From Pleurodeles waltl (lineage: Eukaryota > Chordata > Amphibia > Caudata > Salamandridae): a DNA stretch of 64,000 nt. Both the position numbers and the translations under genes were made by a program. Below are positions 8,991 through 21,741 of the stretch, piece after piece (the stretch's first letter is position 1; every line of letters starts with the position of its first letter). The notes below the pieces were generated by a model. The model made no database searches. It worked only from the letters and a program-made list of their open reading frames with translations, and was not told the DNA's origin. Location of the stretch: the NCBI RefSeq assembly GCF_031143425.1, contig NC_090444.1:1536784782-1536848781 (forward strand), in the 5' to 3' direction.

Positions 8991-11900
8991 TGCTGCAAAA
9001 AAAAAAAAAAAGAACTAGGGGTAGATTCTCCATATATTTAATTCCTAAATACATTTTCTGTCTTATAAATGATTTTTGTTTGTTTGTCACTTCTTTTTTT
9101 TATTTATTTTATTTATTTTTTTATTTTTATTTTAGTGAACTTTGACAAACATCTCACCACTGAGCCCCCGGCACCTTCAACTAAGAAATTTGAGGAGCTG
9201 GCAGCCAGAGAAAACATTAGCTCTCTCATCTACAAGAGGGAGCTAGTCACAGAAGAGAACCTAAGGCCAGTTGAAACTGACCCCGAATAAGTCAGAGGAA
9301 AACAACCTGGCAGGACGAGCAGGAGGCCGAAGGTGCACAGCATCAGAGCGTCACCCACACAGGAACATGGCGGCCAGGCAGCAATGCTCTCACAGTTGCC
9401 ACACTAGCTGGCCAATGAGAAAAACTGACACAGCATCCAACGAAGCACCCCACACCAGCTGGGATGGGAAAACTTTCATGAGCGCATGACCAACACGAAG
9501 CACATTTTGCCATCCTTGGGGTAATTGCTGAGGAGACACTGATGTTCTGGGTCAAAAAATGCACTGCCAGCTCTTCGAACCAGGTAGGCCCTAGAAACCC
9601 AGGGTGGGAGACAGAAGGCAACCAGTTTATAAGAAGGCCCTGCCTTCAACCAACAGGCCAAAACAATAAGAACCCCAATCCACCTGATACTGTGCCCAGC
9701 ACAGTACCCTGCTGAACATAGGGAATAACAGAGGAAGCCAGGAAGAAAATCCCTTAGCGGTCCCATTTCTAGAGCTAACCTCTAGTGAAAAAGGCACTAA
9801 GGTACACTATTATTGACTTTCCAGAAGCAGAAGTTCTATTAGAAGGCTGGCCACTGACTCATTGTGCTCTGATCTCAGCATCTTTATCAACTGTGTAATG
9901 CAGCATACAAATGTGGACAGGATAGTACCAGTACCGTAGTCATAGAGGAAATGTTGTCTAGTGAGATTCTGTCATTGTACCCTTGGGAGTTAGGTAACTA
10001 GTCTTCCTAATTCATATTTAGCCCTTTATGCCTACCTCTTAGACATAACTATCATGTATCCTAGCCCTCCGTGCTTTTTGATGCAGCGAGGTAAGGAGAC
10101 CTTTTTAGAGTTCATACTGATGTTGCTTGCTTTATTGCTTGATAAGTATCTGGCCTTCAGTATATAACCTGCAGTTGGCTAAGAATTAGCTCATCTTCCC
10201 AACAGGACACAGAGATATCATGATAACATCATCTTTCAGATTTTGTGCTTCTATGTCTGCCAAGGGGATGCAGTTTGTGCCTGGTTTCACCCATGGGAAC
10301 TCCTTGTAGCCAAAGCCGCTCAACATGTTACATGATAAGGCTGGTGGGAGCTTCACTAACACAAATGCGAGTGGCTGCTGGTGTGGTATGTTCTAAAGTG
10401 CTGGGGGACACAAACAAGTGTGGAACCTCCGCAGCATTATGTTCCAGAATATTTCTGGATGTTGATACGCCAAATGCCTCTCCCTTTCTGTCTCAAAATC
10501 TGTTTTGCCTTCAGATCTGTTACAGTGTGCTCCACTGAATATGGGAACTAAACCACTGGTAGTAACTGGAGTGTCATTCATATCCACTCCAACAACTGCA
10601 CTACTTACATGCATATATCTTACTCATTTACAAATTGAGTTATGTGGCCTACTTATGCTGGACTACATATTAGGCACTTTGGTCTTTGGCAACAGCATAT
10701 AAAAGATACTGGGCAAAATGTACTATTTACTGGTTGCAAAATACTGGTCTCAATTTACGACCATTATTTTCCAATGATTAAAAAAAATTAAGAACCAACC
10801 TACCTAGTAATAGGTCAGCTCATAAAATTCTGAATGTTAATAGGTCACAATCCAACCTACACCATGAACAATAATAAGGTAAGTGGCAAATTATGACTCA
10901 CTAACATTAGAGGCCTTCACAGCGATAATGGCTTCTGTGGACCAGCAGACTGCCATGTCTATGATTACTTTTTAATAAAGCAAACTATTTTTTGTGAATA
11001 CATTTGTGTTCCTTACAGGAAAGGGGTCTATGTATAAAAAAATGTTTTTAGAAGACTGTTTGAGTTGACTGTAATCCTCATGATACTCTAAGCCTACATT
11101 CTTATTTTTAGGATGCTTGAGGGGTAAAAGAGAGTTAAAATGAAACTTTCAATTCAATTGACAGTGCAACCTAATTCGAAACACACTCAAATCCAGGAGG
11201 CGATAAATAAGGTTAAATATATTATTACAAATTAAGAACTAATGTAAATGGATCTCAAAAACATGCTATGTAAGTTCAAAATCACAAAAGCTGAAGTAAA
11301 ACGTCGAATGAAGTTACATCGTATAAGCATAAGGCATACAAGAATTTCAGTTGAGTCAATACTAAAGATAAGAAACATAATCTGATGATCTGTATATAAA
11401 TTGCATCCTATTGCCTAATCATTGGACAATCTAAGTTAATCTAAGAGCACTGAACTAAACTAAAAGGGAAATCCTAATTAAGTCTCAGGGAATATAGGAA
11501 AGTGTGAGCAAGATAGGAACCTCAGTAGAAGTTCTGATGAAGTGGTGTCACATAGCATAAAGCCACTCAAAGGAATAAAGAGTAGTGAGGTTTGTACCCC
11601 TCGAAGTCTCAAGGGAATCTGCTCATCCATGGCAGTAGTTTTTCATCTTCCCTGCACAGTTGAAAATGGCGGCTCCTCTCAAATTCTTGTCTCACGAATT
11701 GAACATCGGGACGACATTGAATGTGTCCCCGTGGCTCATACACAAACAGGAGTCTTTTCTTCTCAGTTCATTAGTGTGCCTTGTCCTTGCCAAAGTATCC
11801 TCCTGTACCCCATGATATTCAACCCACAATATACCGTTCATTATTGGTATACTCAGACAGTCACACCTGCACAGAAGAAATATTGCAATGCAAGCAAAAC

Positions 11901-13699
11901 TCCATGTTGAAGGTTAACCAGAAGAAACCAAATGTTTCAGGCCATTGGTAATGCTAACTTAATACGACATTCAATGCACACTCGAAAGACATGTTTATAG
12001 ATGCATTTTGCAATTATAAATGAAAGCAGTAATTATAAATGAAATGTGATTATATGTAGTTACACCATAGTGCCATAATCAGAATACATAAATATAAATG
12101 TGCATGAGTACTACAATTTACCATCTTAAAGTCAAACATTAAAACTACTAACCCTCTATGATGAATGCACCTCCAGTAATACGATTTGGATGCTCCACTT
12201 TACATTAGAAACAGTAATTACAATGTTTGGTCACTCCTGGGAAGTATGATGGTGTAACCAGAATTATGCATCACGAATCCTCTTGATCTCTGCCTACTCT
12301 TCAACAAAGGGTTTGGGGACCTAAGAGGCCGACTTCCCTATTACAAATGCAATACCATAATCTTTGAGGTGCTAATAATATAGCAATGCTGTGCAAGCAG
12401 ATTTCAGTTACAAAACAATGATACATTAAATACTGATTCAGTGTTTTGAAGAGATTCCTACAACACTCTATTTCCGGATACTTAATTGGTACCCATTGGA
12501 AATGCCATTTTAAGTGACGGAAACCCATTTCTGACTCCTAAAATAGGATTAATACAAAGGAAAACACATTTTAACTCTCACAAATACTGAAATAGAGCAA
12601 ATGCTTAATACATCTGCCCTTTTGTTTTTAAAGCATGATCCTGGGTGACACACGTTCCTAGATCTGCATGCAATCCATGTACAAAGACCTCCTGAATTTC
12701 ATTATACATGATCATATAACAAACATACTGCAGAAAGTGTTGTTTTCCATGGCAAAAGTTTTAGAGGCTTATTTAGAGTTTGGCAGATGCAATATCTATC
12801 ACATGTCATGGATATCCTATCAGCCATATTACAAGTGCTGTAGGATATAATACACTTTTAGTACGCTGGAAAGAACAACCGCTATGTTTGTGACAGAATA
12901 TCCCATCTGCCATTCTCTAAATAGGGTCCTTGGTTTTCTTTTCTTAACCTATTTAGATCAGAGGATGTGATATTCTTGTCCTTTGGTCTCCTAACTGTCA
13001 AAACTATACCCAAATGAACCCAAATGTCCTCCTACTTTCCATTAGGATGGCTGTAGTTATTATGCTGTACAATCCAGGGGCCTTAGGAAAGACTGTTTGG
13101 TCTCCAGGGGTGGGTGGCGAAGCCCAGTGCCAGAATGGACTGATCCCAACCCTGTTCTTTTTTTCACAAAGAAAAAAAAATACTGGGCCTGAATTATACA
13201 CCACTTGCACTGCCCTTGTTTGCATCGTGGTGGACCCGTTATTAGGTGTAGACCAGAACAGTGTACCAATTACATAATATAATGCAGTCCTCAGCACTTG
13301 CACAAATTCGGACAGTGTGTGCTGAAATTAGCATATTAATGAACAACAGCGCTGTAGGTTGGAACCACAGCTCGGTATTTCTTTGAAGATGGACTTGTCT
13401 GCAAGGGGTGACCTCAGTGAAGGCTTACTGACTGTCTACAACCTCTATGTGGTACACAGTCACTGCTCCTCACAACAGGTTATGCATCCCCATGTGTGAA
13501 AAAGCACTGGTCGAAGGCAAAGTGTGCCCTCATTTGCACAGAGGCATGCCCCCATGCAAATGAGGGAGCACCCCTCATGATTGTGTCAATGCAGGATGTA
13601 GAAGGGCATGATTCATATTCTAGAAGGAGCAGCACAAGCATCTTCAGCCTCTTCTATCACACCAAAATTCAATGGGGGCACACAGAACAGGCATGAATA
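8991..13699. other. No gene recognised
   Basis: Contains an A14 run near 9000 and a T-rich stretch at 9090-9135. Scattered small open frames show no conserved motif. The right flank of the DIRS remnant to about 9780 may belong to the same element's 5' side, but I cannot support it. Confidence 0.4.
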
Positions 13700-14620
13700 T
13701 CTGAAACTCTCCAGAGAACTTTTCGTAATACAGCCCCTGGTGTTTAGTAGGGTTTCTGTTCCCACAGGTAGTATAGATTGAGGGTAAATCTCTCAATCTG
13801 TCTCCCAGGGGGACTGAAAAACTGTTTGGGCTGTACCGGTGGGAAATGCAGCCCAATGCCATGAACTGACGGCCACCTATTGAATTCTTAACAAAAAATC
13901 TATTTCTTCTATCTAGGGTGCTTCTTGCAACTTGGAAGGGCTGATTGGAGAAAATGCCCCAATACCCTCCTCCAGAAGGACCACTGACTTTGTGGGCCTT
14001 ATGGGGGGATGTGAAATGATGACAAGATGGGCCAGCCACTGCACCATGTTTTAATAAATAATTCTACCCGGGTGTCTGATGTGCTTTCTTGGGGTAAATG
14101 TCCCAGTCTGCCCCCCACCAGGGGATAAAAACATTGTCCTGGCATTAGGGGCATGGTGTGCATCCCAATGCCAGAACAGGCCAGCCCATGACCCCAGGCA
14201 TTATTGTATTTTTAAATCTGTCCTTGGTGTCTAGTACAGTTGTTGCCTCTCACAGTCAAGGCATAACTAAGGTAAACTGGAGAGTGGTATAAAACCCCAA
14301 TCTGCACTCCCCCCGGTGGCAGAAAGACAACATGGTGCCCGGCAGTATGATCCAATAACAAGATGGGCCGACACCCCCCATGCGTTTGTTTTTGGACACT
14401 AATCTGTTGTGTTGTGGTTTTCCATCCCCAAAGGCAGGAAATAGGCAGTGAACCCTCCCATCATCAACCTAACACAACAGAAAGGCAGTCTCGTGTCCAG
14501 GGATAGGGAGGGGTCCTCAGCCCATTGCTAAAATAGACAGGACTGCACTCCATTCCTTTTCTAAGTTTTGTTCCTGATAGTCTGGTGGACTTAAACACTC
14601 TCTGCCAGTCCATATTTCAA
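13700..14620. repeat. Degenerate tandem repeat array
   Basis: Successive units share a frame of short phrases: 'GGTGT(C/T)TAGTA..GTTTCTG', 'CCCAGTCTGCCCCCC', 'GGGCATGG..GCA.CCCAATGCCAG', and '..GGGCCAGCCC'. Units begin near 13735, 14070, 14220 and 14400, with similar phrases near 13070-13140. Divergence is high, so this is an old array with no coding role visible. Confidence 0.5.
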
Positions 14621-15199
14621 AACTATGCCAAAAAGAAATGGCAATTTCCTCTCACTTTCAATGGGGAATACCTGCAGTATTTGGTTTTGAGCTAGCACAG
14701 AAGACTTCCTACTAACTGTGGGCATTTCTAAAACCTAGAGAACCAGGGTAATGTAGGGTAGAGTGGATTGTGTTTATCTGACTATTTTATCTCATACAGT
14801 ATCCATATAATTGCAAATTATATGCTGAATTCTCCTTATTTGCTCTTTCTTTCCGAGAAAGTTAGTCAAAAGATTTCAGCAGAGGGTCGGCCAACACCCA
14901 GGAACACCTATTAACCCTTGGCACGTATGAAGCCTGGATAGCCCGTGGAATAGAGAGTGGTGTGTTCTGTGTGTATTTCTGCAAGTTTTCTTACACTGAA
15001 TGGTCTGCAAACATCAAAGTAAGGGTCAAAACACTATTTTTGCAATATTTATGTGACTGTAATCTTGAGTACTTCCAGCCAATGGCCAAAGCCTTTCAAC
15101 CCTGCTTTTCCACTCGTCTGATAAAATAATATCCCCATGCGCTGGTTAGGTGGTCCTTATACATGTCATAAAATGGCCCAATCATGCAACTATATGAAG
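14621..15199. other. No feature recognised
   Basis: AT-rich sequence between two degenerate arrays. No open frame of interest and no clear repeat boundary. Confidence 0.4.
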
Positions 15200-16402
15200 A
15201 TCACATTGATACTAGATTTACTTCAAATCATACAGGTTTTGACTACTTCCTTTGGTGGTTGACAGGCCCACCCACACAAGTGGGGTACTACTTTTAAGAC
15301 AAGTGGGGTTCTATTTTTCACAGAATAAGTGTGAAATGCTGGACAATAAGACTTTTGTCAGACCCCACAGATTCTAGATCCTGCCCTCAGAGAAATCTAT
15401 GAAAATTCTGTTATTTTACCCAATATGTATTATTTGCAGAGCATTAAGATTAAGAACATGTAATGAGATCCTTGCATGCCAGCCCAAAGTGAACCTCCAC
15501 CGGTGTCTAGTTTTCTAAAAATGTATGCAGTTTTTCTGGGGGTGGCCGACCATCAGCCCAAATACTTCAGTTACCCACATGGTTAGAAATATTGAAATTT
15601 AATTGAAAAATCTTGATGTTTTCATGTTGCATTTTGGGGGCCTTTTCTGTAATAGGTGATAGGCTCATTCTCACAAGTGGAGGATTGTTTAATTGGGAGA
15701 CTTTTGGGAAGGCTCTTTTTTCTCTCACAAGAGCTACAGCCAAAGTTGGAATCTTGCTGGGTATTCTGGGTGTAAATACTAATAGGATCCAGGCAAATCA
15801 CCTTATCCCAGGACTCCCCTAGGTATCTAGTTTTCAGAAAAGTCTGACTGTTTGTTTGCCCTAGGTGCTGGTAAGCCCCAGATTGTAATTCAGCAGAATG
15901 ATTGAAAATCAGTGAAAAAATCTAGCTGCTGCACTTTTGGGCCTTTCCTGTCGGAGACGATTGGCCCACCCACAAATGTACACTCTTTTTATGGTGAGAA
16001 ATGTAGGAACACTTGGTTGTATAAATGTTTGTAAATCCCTGTAGATTGTGGGACTTTGTGTCTCAAGAATGTGAAAAACTCTGATTTTAGATAATGTTTG
16101 AAGTTTGCAGGTCTTTCTGGGCAAAAGAAAATAGTAGGATACATGCCTTCTACACCACACTGGACTCCGTCTTTTGACTATTTTTCAGCAATATCTGGGG
16201 TTAATATGTTTCCACAGGTGCCAGCAGACCCTGAGCCCAAACACAGCAGCTACACACATCCTCAGTAAGTTTGAAATTCCTGGTAAAAACCTTCATGTTG
16301 CCTCTAATGGCCTGTTCTTGTTTTGGGTGATAGGCCCATCCAAACAAGTGTGGTACCACAAGAGTGTGAACACTGGGTGGTAGGACCGTTGGTGATACCC
16401 AC
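15200..16402. repeat. Degenerate tandem repeat array, left block
   Basis: Units of roughly 300-350 bases share 'GGTGCTGG..AGCCC', 'CAGAATGATTGA', 'AAAAATCT', 'TTTTGGGCCTTTCCTGT' and 'GATAGGCCCA(C/T)CCA.ACAAGTG.GGTAC'. They occur near 15240, 15640, 15850 and 16190. The same phrases resume at 19523-20110 after a 3.1-kb insertion. The units are strongly diverged. Confidence 0.6.
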
Positions 16403-19400
16403 TGTTGGAAATGACCAACATTTATGTGGTGTACGCCTAGACTTTTGCCTTGACTGCTTTTGCTGGCTGCAGTATTCTGTGAACCAAAGGTAAAGTGCCT
16501 GTGCTCCCTCTTTCAACTTGATTAAATTGGCATACCCTTGACTGACATATTTAACATACCGATAAGTCCTGTATACGGTACACAAGTGTACCCAAACCTG
16601 TAATTTAAATGTCACAAGTGGTCTGCTGCACCCATTGTGTTATCCACTAAAGTGACAGTGTAAACATGACTGCAGGACTACCAGGTGTAGCCTAGCTCTG
16701 CAGTTTTAAAACTGCAAACTCAACCTGTCAAAATAACCCCCTTTGACTTAGCTCAATCTTCCTTTAAAATAATAAGTCAGCCCTAAAAAGACATTACTGC
16801 TCTTAAGGCAGGGTGCATGGTATATAAAACTCAGACATGTAAAAGTTTAATGCTAAACATTTCCTTGCAATGAAAAGGCCACAAAAGCTATTTTTTACTG
16901 TAGCATGGTTGGCTTTTCTATACGAAAGCATTGAGTTGCAATAATAAATGTAATAATGCTATCTCCCTAGAGGAAATAGATAGAAATTACACTCTAGGAT
17001 TTTTTTGACATACTTATTATAAGCCCTATTCACTGGTGAACTTGTAGTAACTATTTTGGAAAATGCACTTTTAGAAAGTTATCTTTTTCCTGCCTGAATT
17101 CTCTGGAGCCCATTTGCATGAGCTCCAGCTGTGACCTGGCACCTTAATGAGGTTTGAGCGTGCTCCCACATCTGAGACAAAGGCCTTGGGTTTGGAGAGT
17201 TGTTCTGTTCCTCTGACAGGATGACTATCTGATCTGTGCCCAGGAACATATTTAACAGTAAAGCCGGCTACTCTGTCAGAGGCAAATGTTAGGTGACACC
17301 TGTGAAGGGTCCTTCTTTGTTCCCCCAGCCAGGCAGCCACTAATCCTAGTGGAAGAGGATCTGCTCCAGAACTGGTTATGAGTGACAACAGAAGAAGGGT
17401 TGCTAATATATATTGCCACACTTCTAGGAGGGGCACATTTTCTGTAAAGAAAGGTTTTACCAACTTTGATATCAACAGAGAGGGACATTGTGGGATTGTT
17501 TTCAGTTCACCATTCTGGAAGTGCTGAATAAGTGAGTTGGTTGCCCCTGAGAATTCTACCATATTGGTTAGGAAGGGGCCATGAGTCACCTCCACCAGCA
17601 GGCTGGTGCCAAACATAAATGTGGGACCAACAGTAGCCTCCACAGACCACTTTCAAGACCTGTGGAAGAAAAGAAGACGACTGTCCCCGCTGTCTGTGAC
17701 ATGGGAAGAGCCTAGAAGACTGGACCTGCTCTCTGTCTTCTACAAAGGACACAAAATTGAACTCCAAGTGTGATGAGGCTGACCTCCTGTTCAAGATACA
17801 AAGATACAACAAGCTAGAAGAGGCCATTTCTGCAACTGTCAAGCTGACTAGTTTCAACTGGACCTGCCCTGGACCTTGCCGCTGTCCTCTGCTGGAGTAA
17901 GTCTTGACCTCCAAGTGCTGTCTCTAGTGTCCCAGACTCTTTGCTGGTGACAAAATATACTCACTCCTCCTAACTTTTTCTGAAATGTTGGACTTTCTGC
18001 CTCCAAAGATCTCCAGAGGACAGGGACAAACCTGCCCAGCCAATCCAACGAAAATGAATTGCTGATGGGCAAAAGATTCAGGTTATTTCTGCATTGAGCT
18101 ATACTGCAGGAGCAAATCAGAATCAGAAGGACCAGGCAGAGAAGATATCACACTTTGTGGAGTTGCTTCAGCTACAACTTGCAGCCTTGCCCCAGTGGAA
18201 GAATCTGAGCTCCAAAGAAGAAGTGAGTCTAAAAGTGGAAATCTTCGCCGGGCGAAGGTGCCAAAGAGTTTCAGCTTATGAGGGACCTTCTCTTGACATG
18301 AAATTCACTTTCTACCATTTTGAGCATTCCCACCAAAAATCAACGGCTTCATAGAGACCTCCTCCAGTGGCAAACCAATGAAATGGAGTCCTCTTTGGCC
18401 ATAGCCTGCCACCTTGCCCTGTTGAAGATTTTTTTACTTCCATTTCAGAGACTAGGGGCCTAACTTAGAGTTTGATAAACGGACATTTACTTTGTCAGGA
18501 TAACTGAGTGACGTGCTCTGTCGCCTTGAGGAAGTACCCACCTGTCACAATTTGAGATATCCCCCAGCCAAGCCGACATCTCTTGAAGTTACAGGAACCG
18601 CTGTCATGACAGTTCCAAGCCTTATGGCAAACTTTACATGCTTATTTATTGTTAAAAATAAAGTCCCAGTGTGTTTTTTTAAACAAAATAATAAACAATG
18701 ACCCTTACATCATGGGGATTTTCTCCCATGGAACAGGCTCATTTTACAGTTTTCACAGTCCCTTACTGCCAGGATTTATCTGGTGATTACGGACAGTGAA
18801 AACTGGCCATTTGTTCGCTCACTCTAAAAGGAATGGAAGGACAAATGGACAAATCTCCGACAGCCGGTACTCTGTCAGACCGTTGGAGGTATATGTCAGT
18901 GGTGGAGATGTAGTGGTCTCCCCTCTCAACATACTGAAGGTCTGCCTGATTAAAAATAAGGAGGGTCGACCTTAGGATTGGAGGAGAGGTTACTCCTTTA
19001 CGATGGAGTACCTATTCCATCATACTATAAATCAGGTTCTGAGTCTGAAGGCGAAACGTCTGGTCAGGTTGAAGCTGGTTTGCGCATCTGACCAGCACTC
19101 CATCCCAGTTGGCCTTAACTTGTGTCAAGCTACCGGGAAGCTGAACCAGATAATTGCAGCTGACACAACACTTTTTTACCTTTATTCACATTTAAACATT
19201 ATAAATTCATAGCATCGATTTCTGTTATTGGATTTTTGTCATTTTGGTGTCATTTTATTTATGAAAATGTACTCTCCTTTTTTAAATTGTCCTGGTCGTT
19301 TTCTTGTGTTGTGTTTTGACCTTATCACTGTTTTGGTACCTAATAAGTACTTTACACAGAGCCTCAAAGTTCAGCCTTTCAACTCTGTGACATAGCCACC

Positions 19401-19517
19401 AAGAGGGGCTGAGATCAAGTTACTTTAGTGAAATTAAGGGTTCACCCTAACACGAGTTGTGGCAGGACTGTGTGATGCAGGTCCTCACCCCCTCAACTGA
19501 TACTCTAATTCCTTACA
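16403..19517 (-). mobile_element. LTR-like insertion of 3.1 kb inside the tandem array
   Basis: The ends are TGTTGGAAATG (16403) and ATTCCTTACA (19517), near-inverted with TG...CA termini. The flanks are CCCAC (16398-16402) and TCCAC (19518-19522), a 5-bp duplication with one change. Removing it joins the array units in register. Read on the minus strand, the start (TGTAAGGAAT...) has the same organisation as the other LTRs here: a leader with 'CACTAAAGTAACTT', then AAA/AAC-rich blocks. No gag or pol was found. An inverted-repeat element may be nested near 18455-18900. Confidence 0.65.
18455..18810. mobile_element. Possible small inverted-repeat element nested in the LTR
   Basis: The left end reads GGGGCCTAACTTAGAGTTTG, a Harbinger-MITE-like end similar in style to those at 22918 and 55504. 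A hairpin with arms AGTTTTCACAGTCC and GGACAGTGAAAACT lies at about 18755-18805. I could not find a convincing right end, so it may be truncated. Confidence 0.4.
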
Positions 19518-19522
19518 TCCAC

Positions 19523-20450
19523 TCAGTCCAGAGCATTCCCTCTCTGAAATCTGAGGAAAATTAGTTATTGTAGTGTTTGATGCTTGAATGGCATGATAAG
19601 AAAAAGTAGGATCCGTGCAAGCTGTACCACCCTCGACTTCCCAGTTGTCCAGTTTTCAGAAATGTTAAGGGAAGGTGGGTTTCCCTGGGTGCTGGCCAAC
19701 CAGTGGAAAAATCTTGATTTCTCCACTATACAGTCTGGGACTTTTCCTGCCAAGCATGATGGGCCCACTCACAGAAAAAAAGCACTGTTTGTATTAGGAA
19801 AAGTGAGAGAATGCTAGTTAGTAGGACTTTTGTACCTTCTTCCAGTTTCTGGACCTTTCACAATGAAGTGTGAGGAAAATCCATAATTTTAGCTAGTGTT
19901 TGAAGTTTGCAGTATACTCTGTAGATAAAAATAGTTGGTGTTGGTATCCTTGCAAGCAAAGCCACACCACCTTGGACTTCCCCAAGTATCTAATTTTCAG
20001 AAGTTACTGGGGCTGTTTAGCAGCCAGTAAACCCTGTGCTCAAATTTTGCAGAATGATTGATATTCTTAACTTTACCAAATGGTTTTCTGGGCTTTTCTT
20101 GTCACAAGATGAATATGCCATGTTTATGGGGAGCAATGAAGGAACACTTGTATTGTGGGACTTCTGCCAATCCCTGCAGTTTCTGGAACTCCCTGTGGCT
20201 CATGGACGTAATGTCCAGCCATTGGGAAAAAATGCAGATGAAAAGGTTACCTGTTTCTATTTTTTCCTTCTTATTTTCATGTTTTGGATTTCAACAATTA
20301 GTTTATTTTGGAAAATCATGAGCGATTACACTAATGACTCTTTTCTGAATTCAGAATTGTGTTTACTTTTTGTGAAATATACAGTTTTGTGGGTTCATCC
20401 ATCAGTTCCACACCCCTTTTCTGTACAAACTGAAAATAGGTAGAAGTCAC
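19523..20450. repeat. Degenerate tandem repeat array, right block
   Basis: Continuation of the array at 15200-16402, with recognisable unit landmarks near 19675 (GGTTTCCCTGGGTGCTGGCC), 19740 (GGGACTTTTCCTG) and 20020-20100. The small open frames inside are chance. Confidence 0.55.
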
Positions 20451-20723
20451 AAAAATAGGAAATGTCACTTAGAAACATGCAAAATATGTGGTGAAAAAAA
20501 TCTTTTTTCTACCAGTTCCTGAAAGCATGAAAGAGGGTGACCATATTACAGCATCCCTTTTGTTGATACCAATTTTAGAAAAATAACACAGTTTTCCACA
20601 AATCACATTTTCACGTTTAGAATTCCCAGCACATGGGAAAAAAGGGATGCAAATTTGGCCTGGATATCTTGTGTGGAAAAAATGTATGAGGGCTAAAACG
20701 TGAACTGTCCAAATAGAGAAGCA

Positions 20724-21741
20724 TCTTGAACAATGACTCCTGAACAACGAAGTTGTGGAAAGCGAAAGCGGAACAACCCTTTCATTAACCACGACTTCCT
20801 TGTTCGGGCCTTAACCACGCATGTGCTGAACAAAGCACATGCATGGTTAAGGCACAGAAGAAGGGAGTCGGCTGAGAAGGATGACACGATCAAGGAGGAG
20901 GTAAGTTGGACTGGGACTGGGGCTGTTTTACGGGCAGGGGGTCAGGGTATTTTTAGCTTTAGGGGGTGGGGGTCAGGGTGGCTTAGGGGCAGGGGGAGGT
21001 AATAGGGGGTCGGGGTATTTTTAGTTTTAGGGGCGGGGTGTGGGTCGAGGTATTTTTAGTTTTAGGGGTGGGGGGTCGGGTGGTTTAGGTTTAGGGGCGG
21101 GGAGGGGGTCGGGGCATTTTTAGTTTTAGGGGCGGGGTGGGGGGTCGGGGTATTTTTTGTATTTGAGGGTGGGGGTTGGGGTGGTTTAGGTTTGTGGGGT
21201 GGGGGGTCGGGGTATTTTTAGTTTTAGGGGTGGTTTAGGTTTAGGGGCAGGGGAAGAGGGGTTGGGGTATTTTTAGTTTTAGGGGCAGGGGTGGGGGTCG
21301 AGGTATTTTTAGTTTTAGGGTTGGGGGTCGGGCGGTTTAGGTTTGGGGAGGGGTATTTTTAGTTTCAGGGGCAGGGTGGGGGGTCGAGGTATTTTTACTT
21401 TTAGCGGTGGGGGTTGGGGTGCTTTAGTTTTTAGGGGTGGGGGTTGGGGTTGTTTTAGGTTTTAGGGGTGGGGTGAGGGGTTGCGGTAATTTTAGGGGTG
21501 GAGGTTTGGGTGGTTTTAGGGGTGGGGGTGGGAGATCACAGTAATTTGTAGGGGTGGGGGACCAGGAGGGACGCATGCTGGAACCATGCATGCCGTTCAC
21601 TAATGCTTTTACCAGGAATGCCTTTACAATGAAAAATAATGGTTAAGGAATTCATGGTAAAGGCATTAGTGGTAACAACGAGGTCATTGTTCTGACCTTG
21701 TTGTTCAGGCATGCGTTGTTCCAGCATGCGTTGTTCCAATG
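20724..21741. mobile_element. Inverted-repeat element around a G-rich minisatellite
   Basis: Arms carry repeated GAACAACG/CGTTGTTC motifs in inverted orientation (left CTTGAACAATG and TGAACAACG; right GCATGCGTTGTTCCA twice). Hairpins lie at 20811-20850 (16 of 17 paired, TTAACCACGCATGTGCT arm) and 21598-21672. The centre is a G-rich minisatellite. The plan, inverted arms with hairpins around a strand-biased simple core, is that of 4246-5031. Exact ends and target duplication are uncertain. Confidence 0.55.
20930..21545. repeat. G-rich minisatellite
   Basis: About ten imperfect units of the type GGGTCGGGGTATTTTTAG + TTTTAGGGG, with runs of four to six G on the plus strand throughout. This is strong purine/GC skew with evident G-quadruplex potential. 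Confidence 0.9.

Noticed and set aside
17071..17643. Minus-strand open frame of 190 codons
   Set aside because: Lies inside the LTR-like insertion, has no recognisable domain, and overlaps other open frames of similar quality.
20930..21545. TTTTAGGGG units as interstitial telomeric repeat
   Set aside because: Vertebrate telomere repeat is TTAGGG in strict tandem; here the period is several times longer and the sequence differs, so it is a G-rich minisatellite.
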